Source of the DNA: Tubulanus polymorphus
Taxonomy: Eukaryota > Nemertea > Palaeonemertea > Tubulaniformes > Tubulanidae
Direction: 5' to 3'
Assembly (NCBI RefSeq): GCF_964204645.1
Contig: NC_134030.1
Span: forward strand, 12,885,947 to 12,949,946
DNA length: 64,000 nucleotides
Part shown: positions 48,069-59,113 of the stretch, piece after piece
Layout: the number at the start of each line of letters is the position of its first letter
Numbering within the stretch: position 1 is the first letter of the stretch
Notes under the pieces: generated by a model
What the model was told of the DNA's origin: nothing
Databases searched by the model: none
What the model saw: only the letters and a program-made list of their open reading frames with translations
Position numbers and translations under genes: made by a program

Positions 48069-49467
48069 ATGTCAATGGCAGAAGGTGGAGAAGATATCCC
48101 ATTGAATCCTTTTGGTGATGAACCCGGTATAAGTGATGAACCACAACCTGATTTTAATGAAACTAATATTGATAATGATGATGAATCAGCATATAATTCT
48201 AATTTAGCAGATAGTGCCATCAACAGAAGAAAATGATAGAAGAATTAGATCGAGAATACCTACTGAAAATTTAGACCCAGGTTTAGAAAGAGAAAATTTA
48301 GAAAATTATGAATTTATGTATGAATTTCAACATGTATTTAAAGAATCTGGATATAATATAAATGATAGAGGCGCTAGACTTTTAGTACAAGACTTAAAGT
48401 TTTTAGATGGTGAATATTATTATCGTTTGAAAGATGATTATTATATTGATATCTCTTATAAAAAACAAGAAAAAATATTAGCAGAATCAACTTTGCTTAA
48501 GTTAGACCTATCTAGAATTAAGAGAATAAGAAATAGTAATGAACCAGAAGATGTAACACAAGAAGAAATTATCAAAAATGAAAGAGTATTTAAACAAAGA
48601 ATTAATAAATTATTTGAAACAATCGATAATAATTTAGAACCAGAAACTAGTAGACCTAATTCAAAAGAAGTTCAAACTGAAAAAATTTTACCGAAGGGAT
48701 TACTTGATGCAACAGATCAACAATTAGAAGATTTAGATATATTTTCTGATAAAGCAATAAGAGAAATTATTAGTATAAGACTTGCATCTGATAAAATTAT
48801 GCATGATAAAAATATGAGAGATTTAAAAATTAGAACTTTAGAAAAAGAATTAACCGATAAAAATAAAGAAATAGAACAATTAAAGTCTGATTTAGATCGT
48901 CAAGCAATTGATGAAATAGAATATAGGCAAAAAGAATTACGTTTAGAAAAAGAAAAAGATGATTTAGAATATAACATAGAATTACAAAAAGAAGAAATTA
49001 AATTATTATTAAAATCATATGATTATAATATTGATAGATTAAAAGATGTTTTTAAAAGATATCTAATAAAACCAGATTCTAGAATAAAATTATTATTTAA
49101 GTTTGAAGGAATAACAATTCTTTCAATTCTAACAGCAGTAACTATGTTATTTACAACAATTGGTTTAGCTATATCAAATGCTTTAAAATCTACTCCTACT
49201 CCCAATAAACCAGATAAACCCCCGAATGATAATAATTCTATACAAGATAAAGTTAAGGATGGTTTAAAGAAATTAGCAAAATATTTATGGGAACTATCTA
49301 AAAAGTCTGCTGCAGCTTTACCCGGAGTTATTGCATCAATTGTTGGTTTTATATTGAAATCTGCAGGAAACATTATTAACTTTGCTGCTGAACATATTAT
49401 TTTATTTTAAATTACAGTTGTAAGTGCAATTATTTTTGGGTTAGTGAATATGATAAAAAATAAATAA
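48069..49467 (+). pseudogene. long coiled-coil protein with membrane-active C-terminus
   Basis: A short acidic frame (48069-48236, IPLNPFGDEPG) overlaps the main frame 48214-49410, probably one gene split by an indel. The main frame has a predicted coiled coil at residues about 190-280 (LEKELTDKNKEIEQLKSDLD), a hydrophobic segment ILSILTAVTMLFTTIGLAI, a proline-rich spacer (TPTPNKPDKPP) and a glycine/alanine-rich hydrophobic end (AAALPGVIASIVGFILKSAG). TAA at 49408 is in frame with a further short hydrophobic tail to 49467. The layout is typical of a conserved Polinton protein of unknown function. It might be a membrane-acting virion component. Confidence 0.6.
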
Positions 49468-49487
49468 TTAATTTTTTTGTTAAATAA
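49468..49487 (+). promoter_or_regulatory. viral start signal before the major capsid gene
   Basis: TTTTTTTGTTAAATAAATG fixes the capsid start. It follows the previous gene's final stop by a few bases. Confidence 0.6.
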
Positions 49488-50735
49488 ATGAGTGGGAGTT
49501 ATATCAATCCTTCTAAGAATCATAGGCTATCTAATGCTATTAAAGCAGAAAGATCACATCATATAATTACTCATAACCCTTCTAATATTAATCCCGATGA
49601 AACTTTATATGTTAGAATTCCTAGATTAACACAAAATACTTTTTATGTTCCAAATAGTATTTATTTATCAGCCGATATAAAAGTAACTGGCCATGATAAT
49701 AATTATGTTGTCGATAATGTTGGAAGATATTTGATTAAAAAATCAACGATAAAGATTGGCCCAGAAACAGTTTTCTCATTAGATGATTATAATTTATTTA
49801 TGCATTATAAAGATTTATGGTTAACTAAAGAAAATAGAAATAATATGATATTTCAAGGCATCCAATCAGAAAACCATAATAAATTAAGATCAGGAGCTAA
49901 TGACGCAATAGTAACTCGTACCGCAGATAATTTGATAAAAAAGATTTATGGAAGCAAATATAAAATTCCATTAGACTTTGAATTGATAAATAATAATGCG
50001 CCTTTATATAAATACGCAATTCAAGAATACGTTATATTCGAAATAACATTTGCTCCTGTAAATGAAATTGTATTATCTAGCGTTGTTAAAGATATGAGTT
50101 ATAAATTATCGAATATATGTTTAGAATATGATACAGTAACTGATGAAAATATTTCAAGTATAATTCAAACTCAATACAATCAAGGATTTTCATTGTTATA
50201 TGATTATATTGATAAATTTAAAACTGTAACTATTAATGCAAATGATGAAATTATTAATTAGAATATTAACTTCCCAAGAAGATCTATTAAAGGTATATTA
50301 ATATTTTTTACCATTGCAACATATTCTAATGGTGCAATACAGGTTGATAAGTATTATAATCCTGAAATAACAAAAGTAGAAATAACTATCGAAGGAATAG
50401 CAAATAAAATATTTTGTCAAGGAATGAGAATGATTGATCAATGGCCAGAAATTAGAAAACATTTTATGAATGAAAGAGTAAAATCATCTGAAAATTGTAA
50501 TATTAATCAAATTGATTATTATACCGGCAATAGATATGCATTATGGTTAGATTTTAGGACAACAGAGGATAATTCATTACATGGTTCTGGAAAAAAATTA
50601 CAAAACACTAAAGATGGAATACAATTATTCATGACGAAGAAAAAAGGAAGCCTAAATTTCAAAATGCACATTTATATTATATCTGACGCGCAATTAAATA
50701 TTGTAAATTCTCAATTGAATAGTGTTATGTATTAA
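49488..50735 (+). pseudogene. mcp: double jelly-roll major capsid protein, one in-frame stop
   Basis: About 415 codons, interrupted only by TAG at 50259-50261. The N-terminal part contains TLYVRIPRLTQNTFYVPNSI and a NVGRYLIKKSTIKIG strand pair, and the C-terminal part VEITIEGIANKIF, then DQWPEIRKHF, and ends ISDAQLNIVNSQLNSVMY. These blocks and the length match the double jelly-roll capsid proteins of animal Polintons/adintovirus-like viruses. It would form the hexagonal capsomers. The start is fixed by TTTTTTTGTTAAATAAATG, one of the clearest examples of the common start signal. The stop lies at the boundary between the two jelly rolls. Confidence 0.85.
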
Positions 50736-50767
50736 AATTTTAACTTTAATAAAAATATATATAATAA

Positions 50768-52007
50768 ATGGAAGGTGGAATATATGAAATACAAACTCCA
50801 AGTGAAATCATAACAGATATATATTATATATTACCTTATGATGAATACATTAAGTATTTTGGAGATTACTTTAATCAATTCAAATATAGAATAAGTAAAA
50901 TGAAAGATAATATTGAAACTAAAATAGAAAATAATATTGAAACTAAAATAGAAGATAAGAATGATATTGAATATAAAATAGAAGATAATATTGAAACTAA
51001 AATAGATGATAAGAATGATATTGAATATAAAATAGAAGATAATATTGAAACTAAAATAGAAGATAAGAATGATATTGAATATAAAATAGAAGATGTAACA
51101 GCATCTACATCTTATAATATACCCTCTACATATGATATTGAATCAAAAAAAGACAAATGAAAAATATTGTGACGTATGTAAACAGTATAAAAGTTATAAG
51201 AATTGGGCAACTCTTCTTAATTCACTCAAGCATAAGAAAAATAAGAATAAGACGATGAATTAATTGAATAATGATAGTGAAATTGATAATGATAATGTTA
51301 AAGAAGATAAATATTGTGAAGAATGTGATAAATATATAAGTCGTAGTAATTTTTCAAAGCATAAATTAACACAAATACATTTGGATAATATAGAAAGAAA
51401 TATATGTGAAAAGTGTAATGTTGTTGTATTACCTAAAGATAGAATTAAACATGATAATTCTTTTGAACATACAATAAAAGCTGCTGATTCAAATAACCTT
51501 TATAGAGTACCAACTGTATTTTTTGATATCGAAAATAATTATCATAGGAAATTATATAGATCAATTTTTATCGATTATGTAAGAAATAATCCAAAAAAAG
51601 TATTATCAGATATTGAAACTGGTCGGGCGCGTATAAAAATTGATCTATATAATTATTGGGGTATACATTATTTCATAAAATTTAAAAATATAGATTTTTT
51701 AACAGAATTGAAAAAAGTTGCTGCTAATGATAATATAAGTGATAACTTTGATGAAATAATTCAATACTGCAGTTATGAAGATTTTTCACAGGATGTTATA
51801 AATAAAATAAGAAATGATGCAAAAAATAAATATAAAAATATAAGTAAAGACAAATTAAACCAATATATTTGGTTAACTTATGAATTGTTTGCTAAGGGTT
51901 TGAATGCTGTTGATGGTTATCATACTAAACTATTAGGCGAAAGAAGATCACAAGAATTAAAAGATGCATGGCTCAAATTGTTTTCAGAATTAGAATCAGA
52001 AAAGTAA
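50768..52007 (+). pseudogene. zinc-finger protein with internal tandem repeats
   Basis: The first frame (to 51160) has an N-terminal segment (GGIYEIQTPSEI) and then three to four copies of a 21-residue acidic repeat around IEYKIEDNIETKIEDKND, encoded by a tandem DNA repeat at about 50905-51095. A frame change near 51150 leads into YCDVC...SLKHKK, TAA at 51261, and then 51264-52007, with further C2H2-like fingers (YCEECDKYIS...KH, ICEKCNVVV...H) and a helical C-terminus. One gene with two breaks is the simplest reading. The 51264 frame starts at TTG, so it lacks its own ATG there. Confidence 0.55.
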
Positions 52008-52649
52008 TTTAAAATATGAATATAATACCCCCTTGTGTCTTTATTGTCTTTAGTAGGCTTAGTACTTTTAGTACATAAAGAATAAATCTTTATTTTATTA
52101 GTAGTGAATAAAATTATTTTTATAACTACTAAACTACTAAAGACAATAAAGACATAAATATATATATTACTGTTTCAATAATTATATTTATTCATCTGAT
52201 GGATTTTATATATTACTGTTCCAATAATTAAATCTATTTATCACGCATATTTATTATATATTACGGTTTTAATAATGATAAATATCATAGATTTATCATA
52301 TATACAAATTATTTATATATTTATTTTTCTAAGTACTAATAAAATAAAGATTTATTCTTTATGTACTAAAAGTACTAAAGATAATAAAGACATAACAAAC
52401 ACATGTAATAAATATCATAGATTTATTTATCTCACAGATTTATAATATATATTTGATTCAGTAATGATAAATCTATGTGTGTTTGTTATGTCTTTATTAT
52501 CTTTAGTAGTTTAGTAGTTCTATTTTATTTTTAAAGTATTAATAATATGAAGATTTATTCTTTATGTACTAAAAGTACTAAAGATAATAAAGACATAAGG
52601 GGTATCTAAGGTATTAGGGTATCTAATACAATCTAATACATAAAATATC
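52008..52649. terminator. convergent spacer with repeated palindromes
   Basis: This lies between the last plus-strand gene and the last minus-strand gene. Words such as GTCTTTATTGTCTTTAGTAG and their complements (CTACTAAAGACAATAAAGAC), plus TTTAGTACATAAAGAATAAA, occur several times in both orientations (about 52036-52155, 52330-52400, 52490-52600) and can form long hairpins. It could terminate or stabilise convergent transcripts or act in replication. Only the repeat structure is seen. Confidence 0.6.
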
Positions 52650-53262
52650 TTATTTTATAAATTTATATTCATAGGGAAATTGTAGTCTCAGTAATAATTT
52701 TGAACCTTTATTATTCTTTAATTTATTCATATATTCATCATGTAATTCAGTAGGTATAATTTGATTTTCTTCCAATGATTGTTGCATAGATTTTTTATCT
52801 TTGTTATAAAATAAAACTAGAAATCTTATATTCTCCCTAAAGTCTTTAACAATTGAATTATATTTTTTATTTAAAACCCATGTTGTTATCTCAAAATGTC
52901 TCCCAGAGAAAGCTAGATAACATAACTCACTTTCTCTAACTTTTGAATCATGTAAATTTGCGCAATCATCTACAATGAATAATGTATTTGATCCTTTATA
53001 AGTATCAATTGCTATTTTTATACAATTATCTAAATTTTCTTTTACTGTTTTAGGATTTAATATAATAAACTTTTTTTATCTTAACTATATCTCTATTATA
53101 TGTTTTATTCATTTCATAAGTAGGACAGAATAATATTATATTATCAAAATGATTCTTATAAATAGTTTCTAACAAATCTAATATGAAATGTGTTTTACCA
53201 CAATTGGTTACACCAGAAACTAACATATTATGCGGTTCAAATATAAATAAATCTTTATTCAT
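52650..53262 (-). pseudogene. A32/FtsK-type packaging ATPase, frameshifted
   Basis: Starts ATG at 53262 on the minus strand. Walker A is GVTNCGKT (about residue 17) and Walker B is TLFIVDDC (near 52980), followed by FSGRHFEITTWVL and ENIRFLVLFYN, the arrangement of the genome-packaging ATPases of Polintons and nucleocytoplasmic viruses. It would pump DNA into capsids. The frame breaks near 53080, between the two Walker motifs. Its first bases overlap the end of the integrase gene by 8 nt, indicating a shared transcript. Its last residues (LLLRLQF near the C-terminus) recur in copy 2. Confidence 0.85.
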
Positions 53263-54386
53263 TTATTCTTTTAATTTTACTAGATAAAATCCATTCATTA
53301 AATTTATCATCGTATCCTTTATATTTCACCAAAGAATACTTTTTTCCTTTAAGAGTTTTTGTTTTTAATACTTTTTCTATTTTGTATTCTATTTCATCTG
53401 GATTTGGTACAAGTGATAATTCTTGTTCATAGAAATAACCTAATATTTCTTCATCTTTTAAATCTTCTAATTTATAAACAAAAGGTTTAGTAAATATTAT
53501 CTTTTTAATCTTGAATATTTCTTCAGTAAAATTTGGGGTATAACCTTTATAAAATGTTTTTTCTATATTTAGATATTCTTACGTGTTGACCAATTTTAAA
53601 TTTAGGTTCACCGAAATCATGTGTAACAAATGCGCCATATAAATTATTCCAAACTATTTCTGAATTATCTTCTTTTCTAGCTTGTATAGGTTTCATATTT
53701 ATAGAACTATGTTTAGAATTATTATAACCTTTCACTAAATCATCTGATATATTTATAGACTCATCGATATATTTATATGTTTCATTAGCAGTAAAATATT
53801 TCCACATTCTAGTTTTCAATGTTTTATTAAATCTTTCTATAATAGATGCTTTTTTATCTGAGTGTGTTGAAAAATATTTTACATCGTTATCAGATAATAG
53901 TTTTGTAAAATGTTTGTTATAAAATTCCTTACCTTCATCAAATTGTATCTTATCTGGAATAGCTTCTTTAAATATTGATTTAAAAGCATTTGTCACTTCT
54001 ATTCCAGTTTTATTTTTGATTGGAATTGACCATGCGTATCTACTGAATATGTCTATAACATTTAATATCCAAAAATATCCTTTATTATGTTCCTCTAAGT
54101 TCTTCATGTCAATTAAATCAGCTTGCCATTGTTGATCGATACATGAAACCATAACTTTTCTTGTTAAATAAGTTTTATCCATTTTCTTGTGGATATGATA
54201 TGTTGGTTGATTTTGTAACCATGATTTTAATTCACTATATTTTATATCACCGTGTGGGTGCCATACGGCACCATTACCATTTTCATTATCAGATTTAATT
54301 TTATTCCATAATTCTGAAACGTTAGAATATGATACTTCACTTTCTGGGTTATAATATAAATCTCTTAAATATTGTTCTTTTTTCAT
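53255..54386 (-). pseudogene. int: retroviral-type integrase with C-terminal chromodomain, frameshifted
   Basis: 279 codons in the main frame. After an N-terminal region with histidine residues comes the rve core: QWQADLIDM supplies the first catalytic Asp, FDEGKEF the second, and SIIERFNKTLK the Glu, so the DDE triad is present. A frameshift near 53570 separates the C-terminal part, which carries a chromodomain (YSLVKYKGYDDKFNEWI). Polinton integrases normally end in a chromodomain that targets chromatin. It inserts the element with a 6-bp duplication in known families. Overlaps the ATPase start. Confidence 0.88.
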
Positions 54387-54392
54387 CTTATT

Positions 54393-54761
54393 TTAATCTA
54401 TTAATAGTAATTTAGATTTAGTTTCAATGACTTTATGATTTGACTTATTTTCTGGTATAATAGGTTTATTGTCATTGGAATCATCTTTATCATCAGATTT
54501 GAATTTTGATTTATATATTACACCGGATAATATAATAACTGTTACTAATCCAATTGTAATATATAATTCATAATTACTTCCAGCATTAGAAGAATCAGAT
54601 GGATTATTATTTGAATCAATATCAGATAAAGTCTGTGATTCATTTATATCAGTTAATTTCTTTTTCTTAGCTTTTTTTAATTCTGAAGATCTTTTACCCA
54701 ATTCTCTTGCCCATTTAATTTGTTTTTCAGATCTAGCCTTTTTCTTAACGGTATCACTCAT
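54393..54761 (-). CDS. basic-tailed single-pass membrane protein
   Basis: 122 intact codons. The N-terminus is very basic (SEKQIKWARELGKRSSELKK, KKKK), followed by a serine/asparagine linker and a strong membrane segment (LYITIGLVTVIILSGVIY) and a charged tail. It is placed immediately upstream of the integrase (6-nt gap) and begins at the AACTAAAATAAATG signal. Function unknown. It may coat DNA at a membrane. Confidence 0.6.
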   Translation of the reverse strand: MSDTVKKKARSEKQIKWARELGKRSSELKKAKKKKLTDINESQTLSDIDSNNNPSDSSNAGSNYELYITIGLVTVIILSGVIYKSKFKSDDKDDSNDNKPIIPENKSNHKVIETKSKLLLID

Positions 54762-54981
54762 TTATTTTAGTTAATTTTTGTTCTGATTCATTTTCTGTTT
54801 CGACGTTTGGTTGTAGTACAGCGTCATCTGTTTCATTCTTACCTGATTTATATTCCATAGGTTTGATGTTCGAAAATGTTATGACACCAGTAGAAATTAA
54901 TGTCATAACCGATCCTAATTGGAATGAAGCATATCCAACCCATTTTTGTAATTCAGTCATAACTAAGTAGTCATTTTTCAA
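54754..54981 (-). CDS. small membrane protein, first minus-strand gene
   Basis: 75 codons with one hydrophobic region (GYASFQLGSVMTLISTGVIT), then an acidic tail. It overlaps the next gene by 8 nt, as in the other minus-strand pairs, so the four minus-strand genes are likely one transcription unit. No homologue recognised. Confidence 0.55.
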   Translation of the reverse strand: MKNDYLVMTELQKWVGYASFQLGSVMTLISTGVITFSNIKPMEYKSGKNETDDAVLQPNVETENESEQKLTKINE

Positions 54982-54990
54982 ATCACTATA

Positions 54991-55502
54991 TAATTTATTT
55001 GCATTTACAGTGTATAATTATTATTTCAGAAATAATATGGGCTTAAAAACACAAAATGTCCATGATGTCTTCACAATTACATATAAGATTGCGAGTCCTT
55101 TGACTACCACCAGTCGATATTGTTAATGTAGGTAAAAATCCCCCAATTTTAGTTTTCTATCAAATTTAAGTATAAAACCTAAATGAAAACCGATAATACT
55201 TTTTACAATAATACTTAGGTAATACATAGATAGGTTCACAGATATTTTGCTATTACTTTTAAACTAGATTTCTTAATAGAAATTTTCAGAAATACGATAA
55301 TATCTTTTTCATGGATTTTACTAGCTAAAAGTCACAGAGTAATGTCATTTTTATGCACGTAGCCTGGTCAAAGTCATTGATTATCCAAGGTGAAAATTGT
55401 GAAAAACATCACGGAAAATCTGAAATTTTTGAAAACTACTATAAGTTTTTCAACATGAGAATATTGAAGTATTTTGTTGATAATTGCTGTGAAATCAGGT
55501 GA
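54991..55502. other. transition from virus to host DNA
   Basis: Base composition rises to host level near 55050. No copy of the AGTAATAGGG terminus is found here on either strand, so the virus is truncated or the end has diverged. No gene. Confidence 0.5.
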
Positions 55503-56049
55503 ACGGAAAAAATGGTCATGGAAAAAAAGGCCAAGGTATTTGCCTAGGAAAAAATGGCCACGGAAAAAAGGCCAAGGAAGATTTATGAGAATTAGAGATT
55601 AATTTATGAGAATTAGAGATGAAACTAACTATTGAAAATATAAATAAAAACATTAGGCTTTCAATTTTAATGACATCATTTATTTTTCATGAGGCTTTAA
55701 ACAATTAAAATACATATAATGAGTTCAGATATCTGATGACATACATTTCATTCAAGTTTAATTTTCATTCATTTTTACTAATTTTTTTACTTATTTTTCA
55801 CGAAGCATGCTATAGAATTTAAACATTTAAGTACATATAATGAGTTCTGACAATTTCATGACAGTACTTACTTTTAATGAGGCACAGTTTAAACAATTAA
55901 AATTACTTACTTTTTTGAGGCACAGTTTAAACAATTACAATCGTTCAGAGTTCAGATTTAATATTCATTATTTAAAATACATATTATTGATAACTCAAGT
56001 TCAAAAGTGGATGTTGTGTGCAACACCGTGGAGGAAATCATCCATATTA

Positions 56050-57367
56050 CGATTGCCAGCATCATAGTCAGTACACAGATTTCGTAATCGTTTATGAGCA
56101 GCGATCAATGATCCTTTTCATTCGTTTAGCTGGTCGCATTCCCACATTAAACTGACTGATCTTAGTGGAAGAGCATGCCTCTTCCCGGTGAAGAACTTTT
56201 ATAAGTTTTCAGAAACTTGGATGGTGGTGTCCAACTAGATCGTAAAGGCGAGAGTTCCACCCTTCACAAACGTTATTAGTCCGAGGATTATTGTTCAATG
56301 TTGCGTCATGAACATTCCACATATTCGGTGGAAACGGTGCTGGTAATCGGCGAAATGCAATTACTCCCTGTGCACGTATGCGCCTTTGATAACGACCGAG
56401 CGAATGCCATCTTCCACTTCGTCAACTGGCATAAATGCAAGGGCATCGGGTCTAGTGCATAACAATTTGAAGTCCGCATCATCACGATAACGATTAGCCA
56501 ATCCAAGTTCCTGTGTTTCACGCCATGTAGCTTGGCAAAGGTAGTAATAACACCCCTGAATACCAACTTCGTCACCAAAAACACTTTTTATTGCGTTTAT
56601 CGATGCCTTCTCGAAATCAAGAATAAAAGTTTCAAATCCAATTCTAGCTCAGCGCACTTATCGTTTATCACATTAAATAGTTCCTCATAACTCTGTTCGG
56701 ACTTACGCTGCATAAGAGCGTAGACGAGGGAAGCTGAATGATCACCAACGGGCGCTGGATCACATACAGTTGCAAGAATTGGGGTGGCGCCATAGAGAAA
56801 CACCCATCCATGACCAACCACGTAGATTCTGCAAGATATCGCAAGTGATCATCAGTGGCATAGATTATCAAACGATCATCAGACTCCGGTCCGTTATCAT
56901 ACAGCAAAAATCGTCATGCATTTTCGTCCCCAGTTTCGGTCCAAATACCATCTATTACAAGATCGCGAAGAGTAGCTGGACTAGGAGGTAGATCTGCTGT
57001 ACGATGATTACGCAACGTTCTTTTGCAGGAATCTTGTGAAGGTAACAGCACTCTGGCATCTTCATCCATGTGTAAAAAATTATTCTGCATATACACTACT
57101 TGGTTTAGCAGCAGTAGTAGTAGCTCTTGCTTTCATTGACTGTTTGGCTTTAGAAACTTTGATTTCACCAATACTTGGAGCATGGTTGTGATCTGTCACC
57201 AAAACCAATTCTTCTAAGTTAATTGATGTTCGTAGTCGAGCGGTACAGGCCTGACTGCTTTTTCTGCATCTCCAGTGTACAGATGATGCAGTTTCAGAAT
57301 GTTTGGTATACATGAATCCTTCATAAATCAGTTTTCGCCCTCCTTTATTGGTTTGTATTACTTCCAT
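56050..57367 (-). pseudogene. FLYWCH-domain MULE transposase
   Basis: Minus strand from ATG 57367. A FLYWCH zinc finger (GGRKLIYEGFMYTKH, WRCRKSSQACTARL, then LVTDHNHAPS) occupies about residues 10-70. Fragments of the Mutator-type DDE transposase follow in shifting frames: LAESTWLVMDGCFSMAP (the first acidic residue, near 56820), YEELFNVINDKCAELELD (56640) and, further down, a histidine-containing block near 56520. A C-terminal NNPRTNNVCEGWNSRL block lies near 56290-56240. At least four frameshifts or stops. FLYWCH-MULE fusions are common in animals. Confidence 0.8.
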
Positions 57368-57405
57368 CGTGGATAAATTTCAAGTGTACCTTACCCTAGA
57401 ATTCC

Positions 57406-57407
<2 letters not shown>

Positions 57408-57481
<74 letters not shown>
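57408..57481. repeat. (AT)n microsatellite
   Basis: Uninterrupted AT repeat at the left edge of the inverted duplication. Confidence 0.95.
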
Positions 57482-57483
<2 letters not shown>

Positions 57484-57622
57484 ATTGACCACTTGCATGT
57501 CACTTCTTGAGATAATCATACCCTAATCGCTTACTTTGATGTTTTGAAAAATTAGTTACCACTAATTTTATTAATTACCACTTGCATGTCACTTCTTGAG
57601 ATAGTTTGGACTTAGCTAAACA

Positions 57623-57707
<85 letters not shown>

Positions 57708-57809
57708 AGTGGTAATTAATAAAATTAGTGGTAACTAATTTTTCAAAACATCAAAGTAAGCGATTAGGGTATGATTATCTCAAGAAGTGACATGCAAGTG
57801 GTCAATGGA
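57482..57809. repeat. inverted duplication with central (AT)n
   Basis: A block of about 105 bp starting CCATTGACCACTTGCATG (57482-57587) is repeated as its complement at 57705-57809. A second (AT)n tract (57624-57704) and a partial extra copy of CACTTGCATGTCACTTCTTG lie between. The whole can form a cruciform with an AT-rich centre. Confidence 0.85.
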
Positions 57810-58130
57810 TAATTTTAATAGTGGTAAATAATTAACTAGATTAATATTTCAAAACATCAAAGTAAGCTATTAGGGCACACACTAAATCATCGAAGGTAAA
57901 TGCATTGAAATTGTGTGGTAATTTATATAGCAAACTGGTGCAGTGTCTGAGAACATCAAAGTGAGATATGATCAATGTAAATTTACCTCAACTAATTCAG
58001 GAATTGGTCTAATAATCTCAAAAAGCGACATGTCAAAAGATCGATGCATTAAATTTTGTGGTAGTTAGACCAGATAGACTTACGTGGCACGCTTAAACTA
58101 ATTAATTGTTTCTCTTTAGTAAATTTAAAT

Positions 58131-58759
58131 TGTGCAACAAATCACAGCATTGAATTGGCTTATCCATTGGTTGTAAATGGTTAATGGAAGAGACTTGATA
58201 AAAATGCAGTGTACCCTCCTTATATTGAAATTTAAAAAAAGAAAACGTAAGGAATGGTAAGAAAAGTAAAACTTAGAAAACATAGTTGTTGTGGGCTGCG
58301 TTGTCACCTTTGACGACCAAGTCCGAAATAGAATAAAGAAAACCGGCGAATACGTCTTTACTGTTTCAGCATCACAAGACAACTAACTTTTTTCCCGTAA
58401 ACTACACTACATATGGTCAAGTAATTACATGGATCGATCACCTTGACAGCTGTAAGGGGTAGGTGTGATTTAGCAAGTCAAAATAGTACATGAGTAAATT
58501 TAAAGCGTTACACATGAGGTTCCAAGAAGGTAAAATTAAGTACAGTGGGTATAATGATAAGCGATCATCTCATTTGAATTTCTATTTTGCATTGCGTTGT
58601 GTGTGTATCATATTCAATATGAATATGAATTTCTAAAATCATATTTCAAGGCGTAGAACCTTCCTGATGCCGTTCCCAAAATCCCCCGTACAAGGGAGAG
58701 CACGTTTCGGGATATAAACCCACTGAATTGCATTTTAAAAAATAGAAAGAGATGTCTTC
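58131..58759. other. non-coding stretch, nothing recognised
   Basis: No supported gene or element. Confidence 0.5.
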
Positions 58760-58991
58760 GTTTGTATATGGGGTGATTTCAATGCTAGAACGGGTAAACT
58801 TAAAGATCATGTTATAGAAAATAACCTCGATGATATTAATTCATTCAACCGCCAAATGTCAAATATGACCCATAGAAACAATAAGGACTCCAGAATCAAC
58901 ACAGCTGGCTATCAGTTAATTGTTCTTTGTAAAAGACTAGAGCTTTTGATTGTTAATTGGAGGGCGCCTGGGGATTTAGAGGGTAATTATA
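58760..58991 (+). pseudogene. LINE endonuclease fragment interrupted by the second virus
   Basis: One open frame encodes WGDFNARTGKL, then RINTAGYQLIVLC and GDLEGNY, motifs of the LINE apurinic endonuclease (GDFNARTG carries a catalytic Asp-Asn pair). It stops abruptly where the viral terminus AGTAAAAGGG begins at 58992, which defines the viral boundary. Confidence 0.75.
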
Positions 58992-59113
58992 AGTAAAAGG
59001 GTATTAGTTGTTCTATACCAAAGGTCGTAAGGTCGAAAAACAAATTCTCGCACACTCGAATTTATTTTTCGACCATCCAACCTTTGATATAGAACAACTA
59101 ATACCCTATTACT
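58992..59113. repeat. terminal palindrome of viral copy 2
   Basis: AGTAAAAGGGTATTAGTTG at the left is complementary to CAACTAATACCCTATTACT at the right, with arms of about 48 bp. It shares ATACCAAAGGTCG and GGTCGA with copy 1. The flanking hexamers ATTATA and TAAAAT differ. Confidence 0.85.

Larger units (their letters stand above)
39945..54990. mobile_element. Maverick/Polinton-like endogenous DNA virus, copy 1
   Basis: About 15 kb of DNA far richer in A+T than its flanks. It encodes the full hallmark set: protein-primed family B polymerase, double-jelly-roll major capsid protein, penton-like minor capsid protein, A32/FtsK-type packaging ATPase and a chromodomain retroviral-type integrase. 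The left end is 5'-AGTAATAGGG, in line with the 5'-AG ends usual for Polintons, and lies in a palindrome (39945-40329). No matching right end was found near 55 kb, so the right terminus is lost. I see no adenain-like cysteine protease. Most genes carry at least one stop or frameshift, so the copy is not expected to be functional as it stands. Confidence 0.9.
55503..58130 (-). mobile_element. FLYWCH/MULE DNA transposon relic
   Basis: The left end (55503-55582) is an array of GGAAAAAATGGCCACGG-type units with the same GTATTTGCCTAGG word as the MITE at 10148-10830. The right part (57800-58130) matches that MITE's interior. The middle carries a broken FLYWCH plus MULE transposase on the minus strand. 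The right terminal array is missing, and a later (AT)n-linked inverted duplication (57408-57809) disturbs the right half. Confidence 0.75.
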
